The notes: generated by a model not told the origin, from the sequence alone. 64,000 bases of DNA from Bacteroides fragilis (GCF_002849695.1 NZ_CP018937.1:5084001-5148000), one strand, 5' to 3'; shown: positions 17,590-27,118, counted from the first letter of the stretch. Made by a program: numbers and translations.

Positions 17590-18804
17590 ATGGAACCAAT
17601 AAGACTGAATACCATCGAAGAGGCGATAGCCGACTTCAAAGAGGGTAATTTCGTAATTGTGGTAGATGATGAAGATCGTGAAAACGAAGGTGATTTCATT
17701 ATTGCTGCCGAAAAGATTACTCCGGAAAAAGTGAATTTCATGCTGACTCATGGCCGTGGCGTACTTTGTGCTCCTATAACGGAAGAACGCTGTGCCGAGT
17801 TGGAACTGGATATGCAGGTGTCATCCAATACTTCAATTTACGAGACTCCCTTTACGGTTACTGTCGATTTACTTGAGGGATGCACGACGGGAGTTTCCAT
17901 GCACGACCGTGCTATGACTATCCGTGCTTTGGCCGATCCGAAGACAAAACCTTCCGATTTGGGACGTCCGGGGCATGTCAATCCTCTGCGTGCCCGTTCG
18001 CGTGGAGTCCTTCGTCGCGCTGGACATACCGAGGCGAGTGTCGATTTGGCTAAACTTGCCGGTTTGTATCCTGCTGCCGCGTTGATTGAAATCATCAATG
18101 AAGACGGAACCATGGCTCGTCTGCCCCAATTGGTGGAAGTGGCCCGTCGTTTCGGATTGAAAATAATCTCCATCAAAGACCTGATCGCATACCGTCTTCA
18201 GATGGAGTCGATTGTTGATAGAGGAGTGGAAGTGGATATGCCTACGCAGTTCGGACATTTCCGTCTGATACCTTTCCGTCAGAAATCGAACGGGATGGAG
18301 CACATTGCATTAATAAAAGGAACGTGGGACAAAGACGAACCGATTCTGGTACGTGTGCACTCTTCGTGTATGACTGGTGATATTTTCGGTTCATGCCGTT
18401 GTGAATGTGGTGAGCAGCTTCATAAAGCTATGCAGATGATCGAAGCTGCCGGAAAAGGGGTAATTGTCTATATGAATCAGGAAGGTCGTGGTATCGGTTT
18501 GATGAACAAGATTGCCGCTTATAAACTCCAGGAAGAAGGATATGATACGGTAGATGCCAATCTCCATTTGGGTTTTGATGCTGACGAACGTGATTATGGG
18601 GTCGGTGCGCAGATTCTGCGTGAGATCGGAGTGAAAAAGATGAAGTTGATGACGAATAATCCGGTGAAACGTATCGGTCTGGAAGCCTATGGGTTAGAGA
18701 TTACCGAGAACGTGGGAATAGAGGTTAAACCGAATCCTTATAATGTACGTTATCTGAAGACAAAGAAAGAGCGGATGGGGCATACGCTTCATTTTAATAA
18801 GTAA
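17590..18804 (+). CDS. ribBA: Bifunctional DHBP synthase / GTP cyclohydrolase II
   Basis: This enzyme starts both branches of riboflavin synthesis: ribulose 5-phosphate to 3,4-dihydroxy-2-butanone 4-phosphate, and GTP to the pyrimidine precursor. The 404-residue length is standard for the fusion. The N-terminal RibB domain shows DDEDRENEGDF and RAGHTEASVDL, and the C-terminal RibA domain shows the zinc cysteines in SSCMTGDIFGSCRCECG and the segment NQEGRGIGL. No FMN riboswitch-like leader is apparent upstream, where LptF/G is only 11 bases away. Confidence 0.97.
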   Translation: MEPIRLNTIEEAIADFKEGNFVIVVDDEDRENEGDFIIAAEKITPEKVNFMLTHGRGVLCAPITEERCAELELDMQVSSNTSIYETPFTVTVDLLEGCTTGVSMHDRAMTIRALADPKTKPSDLGRPGHVNPLRARSRGVLRRAGHTEASVDLAKLAGLYPAAALIEIINEDGTMARLPQLVEVARRFGLKIISIKDLIAYRLQMESIVDRGVEVDMPTQFGHFRLIPFRQKSNGMEHIALIKGTWDKDEPILVRVHSSCMTGDIFGSCRCECGEQLHKAMQMIEAAGKGVIVYMNQEGRGIGLMNKIAAYKLQEEGYDTVDANLHLGFDADERDYGVGAQILREIGVKKMKLMTNNPVKRIGLEAYGLEITENVGIEVKPNPYNVRYLKTKKERMGHTLHFNK

Positions 18805-18886
18805 ACTGTCTATTTGCTTTCATATATCAAATATTATAGTTTATTTTGCAATCAAATTCACTCAACAACAATAAAATAGATACGAA

Positions 18887-20080
18887 ATGAACCAACTATC
18901 AGACCGTTTGAACAGCTTGTCGCCTTCGGCGACTCTTGCTATGTCGCAAAAAAGCGCTGAGTTGAAAGCTCAGGGTGTTGATGTAATTAACCTCAGTGTG
19001 GGAGAACCCGATTTCAATACTCCCGATCACATCAAAGAAGCTGCCAAGAAAGCGGTAGATGACAACTTCTCTCGTTACTCTCCGGTTCCGGGCTACCCGG
19101 CTTTGCGCAATGCAATCGTAGAGAAACTGAAGAAAGAAAACGGTCTGGAATATACAGCCGCTCAGATTTCTTGTGCAAATGGTGCAAAACAATCTGTATG
19201 TAACACCATCATGGTGTTGGTAAATCCGGGTGATGAGGTGATTGTGCCTGCTCCTTACTGGGTAAGCTATCCGGAAATGGTGAAACTGGCCGAAGGTACT
19301 CCGGTGATTGTTACTGCCGGTATCGAACAGGATTTCAAAATCACTCCTGCCCAACTGGAAGCTGCCATCACTCCGAAGACCAAAGCTTTGATTCTTTGCT
19401 CACCGTCTAATCCGACCGGTTCTGTCTACAGCAAAGAAGAGTTGGCCGGTCTGGCTGCCGTATTGGCTAAGTATCCGCAGGTTATCGTCATTGCCGACGA
19501 GATTTATGAGCACATCAATTATATCGGAAAACACCAGAGTATCGCTCAGTTCCCCGAGATGAAAGAACGTACGGTGATTGTAAACGGTGTGTCAAAAGCA
19601 TATGCGATGACCGGATGGAGAATCGGTTTCATTGCCGGTCCGGAATGGATTGTGAAAGCCTGCAATAAACTTCAGGGACAGTATACTTCGGGTCCTTGCT
19701 CAGTTTCTCAGAAGGCTGCTGAGGCTGCTTATACAGGTTCTCAGGCTCCGGTGGAAGAGATGCGTAAGGCTTTCGAACGTCGTCGTAACCTGATTGTGAA
19801 GTTGGCGAAAGAAGTTCCGGGATTTGAGGTGAATGTGCCGGAAGGCGCTTTCTACCTGTTCCCTAAATGCAGTTCTTTCTTTGGCAAATCTGTTGGGGAT
19901 CGTAAGATTGAGAATTCGGATGATCTGGCGATGTATCTGCTTGAGGATGCTCATGTAGCTTGCGTAGGCGGTACTTCGTTCGGTGCTCCGGAATGCATCC
20001 GTATGAGCTATGCCACCAGCGATGAAAATATAGTTGAAGCGATCCGTCGCATCAAAGAAGCATTGGCTAAGCTGAAATAA
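18887..20080 (+). CDS. aspC: Aspartate-type aminotransferase (class I PLP)
   Basis: The 397-residue protein is a fold-type I aminotransferase that most likely transfers the amino group between aspartate and 2-oxoglutarate. Seen motifs are NLSVGEPDFNTPDHIKEAA at the N terminus, CSPSNPTGSVY, and the PLP lysine in NGVSKAYAMTGWRIG near residue 238, with the substrate-binding arginine in the C-terminal ECIRMSYATS segment. The exact amino-acid specificity is inferred from family resemblance. A strong terminator follows. Confidence 0.9.
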   Translation: MNQLSDRLNSLSPSATLAMSQKSAELKAQGVDVINLSVGEPDFNTPDHIKEAAKKAVDDNFSRYSPVPGYPALRNAIVEKLKKENGLEYTAAQISCANGAKQSVCNTIMVLVNPGDEVIVPAPYWVSYPEMVKLAEGTPVIVTAGIEQDFKITPAQLEAAITPKTKALILCSPSNPTGSVYSKEELAGLAAVLAKYPQVIVIADEIYEHINYIGKHQSIAQFPEMKERTVIVNGVSKAYAMTGWRIGFIAGPEWIVKACNKLQGQYTSGPCSVSQKAAEAAYTGSQAPVEEMRKAFERRRNLIVKLAKEVPGFEVNVPEGAFYLFPKCSSFFGKSVGDRKIENSDDLAMYLLEDAHVACVGGTSFGAPECIRMSYATSDENIVEAIRRIKEALAKLK

Positions 20081-20102
20081 GACTCTGCCAATCAGATAAA
20101 GG

Positions 20103-20142
20103 AGAAGGATGTATCGGTGAAAAGATGCATCCTTCTTTATTT
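20103..20142 (+). terminator. Terminator after the aminotransferase gene
   Basis: Arms GAAGGATGTAT and ATGCATCCTTC form a near-perfect stem around a ten-base loop and are followed by TTTATTTTT. It lies 23 bases after the stop codon. Confidence 0.85.
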
Positions 20143-20187
20143 TTAAGAGTATCCGGTTTCAATAGCCGGGTAGGGGTAAAAATCAAT

Positions 20188-20219
20188 AAAGGCCGCTTTC
20201 CATCAGGAAAGCAGCCTTT
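20188..20219 (-). terminator. Terminator of the ferredoxin gene
   Basis: Arms AAAGGCCGCTTTCC and GGAAAGCAGCCTTT enclose a four-base loop, with one mismatch. On the minus strand it lies 21 bases after the ferredoxin stop codon and is followed by a short T-rich stretch. Confidence 0.8.
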
Positions 20220-20240
20220 ATCTTGTTTTGGGGGATTGTA

Positions 20241-20411
20241 TTATTCAGCTGGGTGAATTGCTTCAGAAGGACATACATCTGCGCAAGTACCACAGTCTGT
20301 ACACTGTTCAGGATCAATTGAATAAATATCACCTTCAGAGATAGCGCCAACCGGACACTCGTCAATACAAGTTCCGCAAGCAATACAATCATCACTAATT
20401 ACGTAAGCCAT
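20241..20411 (-). CDS. 2[4Fe-4S] ferredoxin
   Basis: This is a 56-residue acidic protein starting MAYVISDDCIACGTCIDECP and ending IHPAE. It contains two CxxCxxCxxxCP cluster-binding motifs: CIACGTCIDECP near the N terminus and CTDCGTCADVCP in the second half. It is a typical clostridial-type bacterial ferredoxin and would carry electrons for anaerobic enzymes such as pyruvate:ferredoxin oxidoreductase. On the minus strand a TATTTTTG element at 20452-20459 is a plausible -7 box, and a terminator follows the gene, so it is monocistronic. Confidence 0.95.
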   Translation of the reverse strand: MAYVISDDCIACGTCIDECPVGAISEGDIYSIDPEQCTDCGTCADVCPSEAIHPAE

Positions 20412-20570
20412 TTTGTTTGATATTTTAATTATTAGTACTAATTTGTAGGTACAAAAATAGAGTTTTTAATCATTAGTTGGTATCGATTTTGATTAAAATG
20501 TTTTAATTTGTATATCTTCTAAATAAGGAAAACACTATTTTTGCATTGATTATTAAATACGTATGCAATT

Positions 20571-21488
20571 ATGCCTTTAAATTTACCCGATAAGCTTCCT
20601 GCGATAGAACTATTGAAAGAGGAGAATATCTTTGTGATAGATAACTCCCGCGCAACACAACAGGACATCCGCCCGCTACGCATTGTCATCCTCAACCTGA
20701 TGCCGTTGAAGATTACGACAGAAACAGACTTGGTGCGTCTGCTCTCGAACACTCCGCTTCAGGTGGAGATATCTTTTATGAAGATAAAGAGCCACACTTC
20801 GAAGAACACGCCGATAGAACACATGAAGACATTTTATACCGACTTCGACAAGATGAGGGACGATAAGTACGACGGTATGATCATTACCGGTGCGCCGGTA
20901 GAGCAGATGGATTTCGAGGAGGTGAATTATTGGAACGAAATAACGGAGATATTTGACTGGGCACGTACCCATGTCACCTCTACGCTCTATATATGCTGGG
21001 CCGCGCAGGCCGGTCTGTACCATCATTACGGTGTGCCCAAGTATGCACTGGGCAAGAAGATGTTCGGCATTTTCAAACATCGCACGTTGCTTCCGTTGCA
21101 TCCCATCTTCCGCGGGTTCGATGATGAATTTTATGTTCCCCATAGCCGGCATACGGAAGTGCGGAAAGAAGATATACTAAAGGTGCCTGAACTGACATTG
21201 CTTTCGGAGTCAGACGATTCGGGAGTGTATATGGTGGTGGCTCGCGGTGGGCGTGAGTTCTTTGTGACGGGGCACTCGGAATATTCGCCGTTGACACTGG
21301 ATACGGAATACCGCCGGGATGTGTCGAAAGGTCTGCCTATCGAGGTTCCTCGCAATTATTATGTAGATGATGATCCGGACAAGGGGCCGCTGGTGCGTTG
21401 GCGCGGACATGCCAACCTGTTGTTCTCCAACTGGCTGAACTATTTCGTCTATCAGGAGACTCCTTATAATATTGAAGATATCAGATGA
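20571..21488 (+). CDS. metA: Homoserine O-acyltransferase (acetyl-type by residue 111)
   Basis: MetA acylates the hydroxyl of homoserine in methionine synthesis. The 305-residue length is typical. The catalytic cysteine is C142 in LYICWAAQAGLYHHYG, and the histidine of the triad lies in the C-terminal GHSEYSPL segment. In the acyl-binding stretch GAPVEQM the residue at 111 is glutamate. In characterised MetA enzymes, Glu at this position favours acetyl-CoA, whereas Gly favours succinyl-CoA, so a label of succinyltransferase would probably be wrong here. A TATTTTTG -7 element at 20536-20543 precedes the gene. The stop overlaps the start of the U32 gene by four bases. Confidence 0.93.
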   Translation: MPLNLPDKLPAIELLKEENIFVIDNSRATQQDIRPLRIVILNLMPLKITTETDLVRLLSNTPLQVEISFMKIKSHTSKNTPIEHMKTFYTDFDKMRDDKYDGMIITGAPVEQMDFEEVNYWNEITEIFDWARTHVTSTLYICWAAQAGLYHHYGVPKYALGKKMFGIFKHRTLLPLHPIFRGFDDEFYVPHSRHTEVRKEDILKVPELTLLSESDDSGVYMVVARGGREFFVTGHSEYSPLTLDTEYRRDVSKGLPIEVPRNYYVDDDPDKGPLVRWRGHANLLFSNWLNYFVYQETPYNIEDIR

Positions 21489-23311
21489 TAAAACAACGTA
21501 AGATAGAATTGCTGGCTCCGGCCAAAAACCTGGAATGCGGCATGGCTGCCATCGATCATGGGGCGGATGCCGTATATATCGGTGCGCCGAAGTTCGGTGC
21601 CCGTGCGGCAGCGGTCAATTCATTGGAAGATATAGCCGCTTTGGTGGAGTATGCCCATTTGTATAATGTGCGGATTTATGTTACGGTCAATACGATCCTG
21701 AAAGATGAAGAACTGAAGGAGACGGAGGAGATGATCCGGGCCCTGTACCGTGTCGGAGTGGATGCGCTTATTGTGCAGGATATGGGAATCGCCGGTCTGG
21801 AGCTGCCGCCCATTCCGTTGCATGCGAGCACGCAGATGGATAACCGTACGGCAGAGAAAGTGAGATTTCTGGCCGATGCGGGCTTCCGCCAAGTGGTGTT
21901 GGCGCGTGAACTTTCGTTACGGGAGATCGGCAAGATACACGAGGCTTGTCCCGACGTGCCTCTGGAAATCTTTGTGCACGGAGCGCTCTGTGTAAGTTAT
22001 AGCGGGCAGTGCTACGTCAGCCAGGCTTGTTTCGGGCGTAGTGCCAACCGGGGTGAGTGTGCCCAGTTCTGTCGTTTGCCGTTCAGCCTGGTCGATTCGA
22101 ACGACCGGGTGATCGTGAAGGACAAACATCTTCTTTCACTCAAGGATCTCAACCAAAGTGAGGAGCTGGAGGCTCTGCTCGATGCCGGTGCCTCTTCTTT
22201 CAAGATAGAAGGCCGGTTGAAGGACGTTTCGTATGTAAAGAACGTGACGGCCGCCTACCGCCAGAAGCTGGATGCCATCCTTGCCCGCCGCAAGGAGTAT
22301 GTGCGTGCTTCTTCCGGCAGCTGCCGTTATGCTTTCAATCCTCAGCTGGACAAGAGTTTCAGCCGTGGTTTTACGCATTATTTCCTGCACGGGCGCACCA
22401 GGGATGTTTTTTCGTTCGACACCCCCAAGTCGTTAGGAGAGGAGATGGGGACGATGAAAGAGGCCAGGGGGAATTATCTGACCGTGGCGGGATTGAAGTC
22501 GTTCAATAACGGTGACGGTGTTTGCTACATTGACGAGCAAGGCAAACTGCAAGGTTTCCGCATCAACCGTGTGGAGGGCAATAAGCTCTATCCGCAGGAG
22601 ATGCCCCGCATCAAGCCCCGAACGGTGTTGTACCGTAACTTCGATCAGGAGTTTGAGAAGATACTCGCCCGCCGGTCGTCCGAACGCAAGATGCCCGTGG
22701 CCATCCGGCTGGCGGACAGTGCCTTCGGATTTGCCCTGACGCTGACGGATGAGGATGATAACCGTGTGACCCTGTCGCTGCCGCGTGCGAAAGAGCCGGC
22801 GCGTACGCCACAGGAAGAGAACCTGAAGACGCAGCTGGCTAAGTTGGGGAATACTCCTTTCGAAGCGGAACGTGTCGACATCGACTTCACGGAGAACTGG
22901 TTTCTGCCTGCTTCGGTATTGGCCGATTTCCGCCGGCAGGCGATTGAGAAACTGATTGCCGCCCGCCGTATCAACTACCGGAGAGAGCTGGCGGTGCTTA
23001 GGCCTACGACTCATGCTTTTCCGCAGACGACGTTGACCTATCTGGGAAATGTGATGAATGCGCGGGCTGCCTCTTTTTATGCCGGGCATGGCGTGGCAAG
23101 CATTGCTCCTGCTTTTGAACAGACGCCTGTGGAGAAGGCGGTGCTGATGTTCTGCAAACATTGCCTGCGCTACAGCATGGGCTGGTGTCCGGTTCATCAA
23201 CGGGAACGCTCTCCGTATCGTGAACCCTATTATCTGGTATCGACGGACGGCAAACGCTTCCGCCTGGAATTTGACTGCCGGAACTGCCAGATGAAAGTGA
23301 GTGCCTTATGA
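21485..23311 (+). CDS. Peptidase U32-family protein, RlhA-like (23S rRNA hydroxylation)
   Basis: The 608-residue protein carries the U32 signature FVHGALCVSYSGQC followed by a cysteine-rich stretch (ACFGRSANRGECAQFCRLP). It then has a long central region like the DUF3656 domain of RlhA, and a C-terminal cysteine cluster (CKHCLRYSMGWCP and CRNCQM). U32 proteins of this architecture act in prephenate-dependent hydroxylation of 23S rRNA cytidine; TrhP-type tRNA hydroxylation is the alternative. The protease label is historical. It overlaps metA upstream and the SH3/zinc-ribbon gene downstream by four bases each, so the three genes form a coupled operon. GC content rises clearly across this gene. 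Confidence 0.88.
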   Translation: MIKQRKIELLAPAKNLECGMAAIDHGADAVYIGAPKFGARAAAVNSLEDIAALVEYAHLYNVRIYVTVNTILKDEELKETEEMIRALYRVGVDALIVQDMGIAGLELPPIPLHASTQMDNRTAEKVRFLADAGFRQVVLARELSLREIGKIHEACPDVPLEIFVHGALCVSYSGQCYVSQACFGRSANRGECAQFCRLPFSLVDSNDRVIVKDKHLLSLKDLNQSEELEALLDAGASSFKIEGRLKDVSYVKNVTAAYRQKLDAILARRKEYVRASSGSCRYAFNPQLDKSFSRGFTHYFLHGRTRDVFSFDTPKSLGEEMGTMKEARGNYLTVAGLKSFNNGDGVCYIDEQGKLQGFRINRVEGNKLYPQEMPRIKPRTVLYRNFDQEFEKILARRSSERKMPVAIRLADSAFGFALTLTDEDDNRVTLSLPRAKEPARTPQEENLKTQLAKLGNTPFEAERVDIDFTENWFLPASVLADFRRQAIEKLIAARRINYRRELAVLRPTTHAFPQTTLTYLGNVMNARAASFYAGHGVASIAPAFEQTPVEKAVLMFCKHCLRYSMGWCPVHQRERSPYREPYYLVSTDGKRFRLEFDCRNCQMKVSAL

Positions 23312-24282
23312 AAATGAAGGGGCTCTGCGCGCGTCTGTGTTGTGCCGTGATAGGCTTTTTCCTGCTGGCGGCCTGCCATTATTCACCGCCCGATCTCACT
23401 GCCGAGGGGCTGGGGGAGAAAACAAAGGACTCTTTAGCTTATCTTTTCCGGTACCATTATACCTGGAACACGAATCTGGAGGTGCTGGACGACTCCGTCC
23501 GGTTGGAATATCTTCCGGTGAAGGATGCCTATGTCAGTCTGAACAAAGGTGACCGGGTGGTCGTGGCAGAGTTCTCCATTCATCCGCAGGACAGCGTGGA
23601 CAGCGTATGGGTGAAGCTGGCCCACTCGCAGGACGTCCAGGGGTGGGTGCGCAACCGTGATCTGGTGCGCTCCTTCGTGCCCACCGATAGTATTTCGCAG
23701 TTTATCCACCTTTTCAGCAATACTCACGCTTCGTATTTCGTCATCATTTTCGCCCTCTTTGTCGGGGCCTACCTGCTCCGTGCTTTCATGAAGAAGCAGT
23801 TGCAGATGGTTTACTTCAATGATATCGACAGCGTCTATCCCCTTTTCCTCTGTCTGCTGATGGCGTTCAGTGCTACGGTTTACGAGACGATGCAGGTGTT
23901 TGTCCCCGATACCTGGGAGCATTTCTACTTTAATCCCACCCTTTCGCCGTTCAAGGTGCCTTTCATCCTTTCGGTTTTTCTGCTGAGCATCTGGTTGTTT
24001 ATTGTCGTCACGCTGGCCGTGCTCGACGATTTGTTCCGCCAACTCACTCCTGCCGCCGCCGTTTTCTATTTGCTGGGGCTGATGTCTTGCTGCATCTTCT
24101 GCTACTTCTTCTTCATCCTGACCACGCACATTTATATCGGTTACCTGTTTTTAGCTTGCTTCATCTGGCTTTTTGTGAAGAAGGTGCGTAGGAATTCCGG
24201 CTATAAATACCGGTGCGGAAACTGTGGGCAGAAACTCCGGGAGAAGGGGGTATGCCCGCATTGCGGGGCGATCAACGAATAA
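23308..24282 (+). CDS. SH3-like / zinc-ribbon membrane protein
   Basis: The 324-residue protein begins with a hydrophobic segment and a possible lipobox LLAAC. An SH3-like extracytoplasmic domain follows (about residues 60-130; VYVSLNKGDRVVV-type strands and GWVRNRDL). Next come four or five membrane helices (about 145-285) and a C-terminal zinc ribbon with paired CxxC motifs (CGNCGQKL and CPHCGAIN). I do not recognise a named family. It overlaps the U32 gene by four bases, so it is translationally coupled, but nothing ties its function directly to RNA modification. The inverted-repeat element that follows begins eight bases after its stop. Confidence 0.75.
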   Translation: MKMKGLCARLCCAVIGFFLLAACHYSPPDLTAEGLGEKTKDSLAYLFRYHYTWNTNLEVLDDSVRLEYLPVKDAYVSLNKGDRVVVAEFSIHPQDSVDSVWVKLAHSQDVQGWVRNRDLVRSFVPTDSISQFIHLFSNTHASYFVIIFALFVGAYLLRAFMKKQLQMVYFNDIDSVYPLFLCLLMAFSATVYETMQVFVPDTWEHFYFNPTLSPFKVPFILSVFLLSIWLFIVVTLAVLDDLFRQLTPAAAVFYLLGLMSCCIFCYFFFILTTHIYIGYLFLACFIWLFVKKVRRNSGYKYRCGNCGQKLREKGVCPHCGAINE

Positions 24283-24289
24283 GATCTTC

Positions 24290-24407
24290 TCACCACAGAG
24301 GACACAGAGGGCACAGAGTTTTAATTCCGCTCGCCCTTGGAGGGTGGAGGACAGAGAAAAGAGAGAGAAAAAAACTACTCTGTGTCCTCTGTGTCCTCTG
24401 TGGTGAG
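24290..24407. repeat. Miniature inverted-repeat element, CACAGAG type, copy 1
   Basis: A 118-base element. Its left arm at 24290-24318 reads TCACCACAGAGGACACAGAG then GGCACAGAG. Its right arm at 24378-24407 is nearly the exact inverse. The inner part is unrelated to other copies and contains no gene; frames predicted across it are artefacts of the repeat. It starts eight bases after the stop of the preceding gene. Related copies lie at 26966-27110 and, as one arm, at 41590-41621. Confidence 0.85.
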
Positions 24408-24478
24408 AACAGTGAAAACTACGGTGCACCGTTGTTTCCGCCCCCTTCGGGGTCCTTCCGGAGGCGCAGGCTTCGGCG

Positions 24479-26881
24479 TCAGAACCGGCAGCGCACGTCT
24501 ACCCCGAAGTGCACCGGACGGCCTTTTTGCATGAATCCGTTGCCCATTGATTCGAAATAGAACGCGGCATATTCCTTATCCAGTATGTTGCGTACCCAGA
24601 ATCCGATCTGTCCGTTTCCCTTCTCCAGGCTGACACGTCCGTTCAGGGTTCCGTAGAACGACTGGCTGACGTTGTTCTGCTCCGTCCAGTAGATCCGTCC
24701 GACACCGTTGTAGTTCAAGTTCACCTGTACCCGGTCCAGCCAGTGGCGGGGAGCGATGCGGAAGATGTATTGCGCGCCCACGTTGAGCGTGTGTTTGGGG
24801 ACGAAAGGCACGTAGTTGCCGTTATAGTTTTCTTTTTCTTGCAGGCTGCCGTCCTCCGTTTTCTGGCGGACGACGTAATCGGTGAACGTGGCATACGTAT
24901 ATCCGTAGTTAGCGTTCAGGCTGAGCGCGTCTGTCAGGCTGCTGCGCAGGGCGACTTCGGCGCCATAACTTCGGCTCTTGCCGGCATTGATGGTGATGCG
25001 TCCCAGTCCGCTTTCGGCAAACTGCGCTATCTGTTGGTCGCGCGTATCCATATAATAGGCGGCGAGGTCGGCCCAGAGACGGCCTTCCCACAGGGTGAGG
25101 TGCGCGCCCGCTTCGTAGTTCCACGAGTATTCGGGCTTATACGTGGTCGATGCCTTCACGTCGATCTTCTCTTCGGGCATCATCTGGCCGATCATCCCGG
25201 CGTATTTCTTGAACACGTCGCTTTCCATCATGGCGGTTTTCATCGAGTTCTTCAGTTCGCTCTGCACCAGGTCGGAGAACATCTGCACGTTGTATCCTCC
25301 CGAACGATAGCCGCGTGAAACCGTGGCATAGACGCTGTTCCCTTTTTGCCATTCATATTGCAGGGCGAATTTGGGGAGCAATTGCAGGTAATCGTTCTTC
25401 AGCTTGCCTTTGAAGGATGCCGGAGCCTTCATGTGCTGGTCCTTCAGGTTCAGCATGGGCGGCATGCTGATGCTGAAATCAAAGTCCATCGGGTCGCTGA
25501 CGGAGTTGTACGTCATCGATATCTTTTCATAGTCCAGGCGCAGGCCGGCGGTAAAGGAGAGCCCTTCGGTGAAGAGGTTGTTGAATGTAGACTGGTGGTA
25601 GATCGCTCCGCTCAGTATCGGAGTGTCAAAGTTGCCGCTGACGCGGAGTGTCGGGTTGTTCACCGTCAGCGCCATCCGGGGGGCTTTGGGGCCTAAGTTG
25701 GCGAAGGCCTTGTTGGCGTTGCCCTCTATCACCTCTTTTACCCCGTCTTCTTTAAATATCACCGGTCCGTCCGTGTTCAGCCACTGATAGAAACCGAAGG
25801 CGCCCGTAGTCCATTGCCAGTTGCTTCCCGGTTTCGATTTCAGCATCACTTCCTCCGAGAGGGTGTTCAACTTCTGTTTCTGAATCAGGTTGAACAGGTT
25901 CTTCTCCGTGAAGTCCTGGTCGAGAAACATGCGGTCGTTCAGGTTCTGGAATCCGGTTACGGCGCTCAGGATGAACTTCTGCGCCTGGTACTCTATGTTG
26001 ACTCCCGCATTCAGCAGCCCGCGGCGGTAGGTGCTCTCGTCGTTGTACGAGATCTTGCCGATTCGTTCTTTTCGCGGATCGTCCTCTCTTTCCGCCGGGT
26101 CCACTCTTCCTGTGTAGAAGTACGGATATCCCCCTTCGTGGCTGTACTCGTAGCTGATGTTCAGGTCCAGCTTCAGGTTCTCGCCGGGCAGGTAAATGCC
26201 GCGGAACCGTCCGCCTGCTGCCTGACTCTTGTCTATTCTTTTGTTAAGGTAGGTATTCTTGAAAAATCCGCCGCCGTATTCGTAGAATCCGCCCGTTGAA
26301 AAAGCGAATTGATCCGATACACGATGGTAGTGGGTCACCGAAGCGTTGTAATTGTTGTAACTTCCGGCACCCAGACGGAGGTCGGTGCCCTGATAGCTGA
26401 AAGGCGATTTGGTGTGCACCTTGATCAGTCCGCCCATGGTGTTGCGTCCGTAGAGGGTCCCCTGAGGACCGCGCAGCACGTCGATGCGTTCGATGTCCGC
26501 GTAGTTGAAGTCGAACGCCGATTTGTCGATATAAGGTACGTTGTCCACATACAACCCCACGGAAGGCGTGTTGATGCGTGAGCCGATTCCGCGGATATAG
26601 ATGGCGGAAGTCAGCCTGGAACCATAGTCCGGTATGAAGATATTCGGCACAAGGGCAGTCAGGCTTTTGATGGAATTTACCTGGTTGGCCTGCATATCCT
26701 GCTGCGAGAGCATGGTGACCGCGGTCGGCAGCTCCCGTAGTTTGCGGTTTTCTTTCGGAGCGGCGATGACTACGATTTCTTCTACGTCTATCACCTTCAG
26801 TGTGTCCTTCGGCAGCTCCCCGGCCCATGTTCCGCTGGCCGAAAAGAGGGCAAGAGCAATAAGAATGCTGTTTTTCTTCAT
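24479..26881 (-). CDS. TonB-dependent outer-membrane receptor (no SusD partner)
   Basis: The 800-residue receptor has a signal peptide (ASGTWAG), a TonB-box-like stretch (IEEIVVIAAP region), a plug domain with GIGSRINTPSVGLYVDNVPY and DVLRGPQGTLYGRNTMGG, and a 22-strand-type barrel ending in phenylalanine (VRCRF). The DVLRGPQGTLYGRN form is typical of siderophore, cobalamin or catecholate-type receptors rather than SusC-type glycan transporters; no carboxypeptidase-regulatory domain is present. The substrate is unknown. It lies alone between two CACAGAG inverted-repeat elements, whose nearest arms end 71 bases after its stop and begin 84 bases before its start. Confidence 0.9.
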   Translation of the reverse strand: MKKNSILIALALFSASGTWAGELPKDTLKVIDVEEIVVIAAPKENRKLRELPTAVTMLSQQDMQANQVNSIKSLTALVPNIFIPDYGSRLTSAIYIRGIGSRINTPSVGLYVDNVPYIDKSAFDFNYADIERIDVLRGPQGTLYGRNTMGGLIKVHTKSPFSYQGTDLRLGAGSYNNYNASVTHYHRVSDQFAFSTGGFYEYGGGFFKNTYLNKRIDKSQAAGGRFRGIYLPGENLKLDLNISYEYSHEGGYPYFYTGRVDPAEREDDPRKERIGKISYNDESTYRRGLLNAGVNIEYQAQKFILSAVTGFQNLNDRMFLDQDFTEKNLFNLIQKQKLNTLSEEVMLKSKPGSNWQWTTGAFGFYQWLNTDGPVIFKEDGVKEVIEGNANKAFANLGPKAPRMALTVNNPTLRVSGNFDTPILSGAIYHQSTFNNLFTEGLSFTAGLRLDYEKISMTYNSVSDPMDFDFSISMPPMLNLKDQHMKAPASFKGKLKNDYLQLLPKFALQYEWQKGNSVYATVSRGYRSGGYNVQMFSDLVQSELKNSMKTAMMESDVFKKYAGMIGQMMPEEKIDVKASTTYKPEYSWNYEAGAHLTLWEGRLWADLAAYYMDTRDQQIAQFAESGLGRITINAGKSRSYGAEVALRSSLTDALSLNANYGYTYATFTDYVVRQKTEDGSLQEKENYNGNYVPFVPKHTLNVGAQYIFRIAPRHWLDRVQVNLNYNGVGRIYWTEQNNVSQSFYGTLNGRVSLEKGNGQIGFWVRNILDKEYAAFYFESMGNGFMQKGRPVHFGVDVRCRF

Positions 26882-26965
26882 TTACTGTATCTTTTCATTG
26901 ATTCGTTTGCAAAGATGCAGCAAAAAATGTTAAACGGCAATCCTCATTTATTAGGATATATCGGA

Positions 26966-27110
26966 TTCACCACAGAGGACACAGAGGGCACAGAGTAAGG
27001 TATATAGTGAATATAGGGTAGTGTATATAGGGTACACAGAGCGGACAGCGCCCACAGCGCAATCGATAACTCAAAATATCCTCTGTGCCCTCTGTGTCCT
27101 CTGTGGTGAA
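26966..27110. repeat. Miniature inverted-repeat element, CACAGAG type, copy 2
   Basis: A 145-base element with perfect 29-30 base terminal inverted repeats: TTCACCACAGAGGACACAGA then GGGCACAGAG at 26966-26995, and its exact inverse at 27081-27110. The interior is AT-rich on the left, shows a short local duplication (TATAGGGTA words) and has no gene. Its right end lies eight bases from the stop of the LuxR-type regulator. Confidence 0.88.
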
Positions 27111-27118
27111 AAGCAGGC

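Noticed and set aside
22433..23200. Long antisense frame within the U32 gene
   Set aside because: It is a shadow of the GC-rich coding strand; the U32 gene is clear. Other antisense frames at 24743-25318 and 40487-41536 were rejected for the same reason.
24213..24560. Frames across the inverted-repeat element
   Set aside because: They are translations of the repeat arms and neighbouring TonB receptor sequence in the wrong frame.
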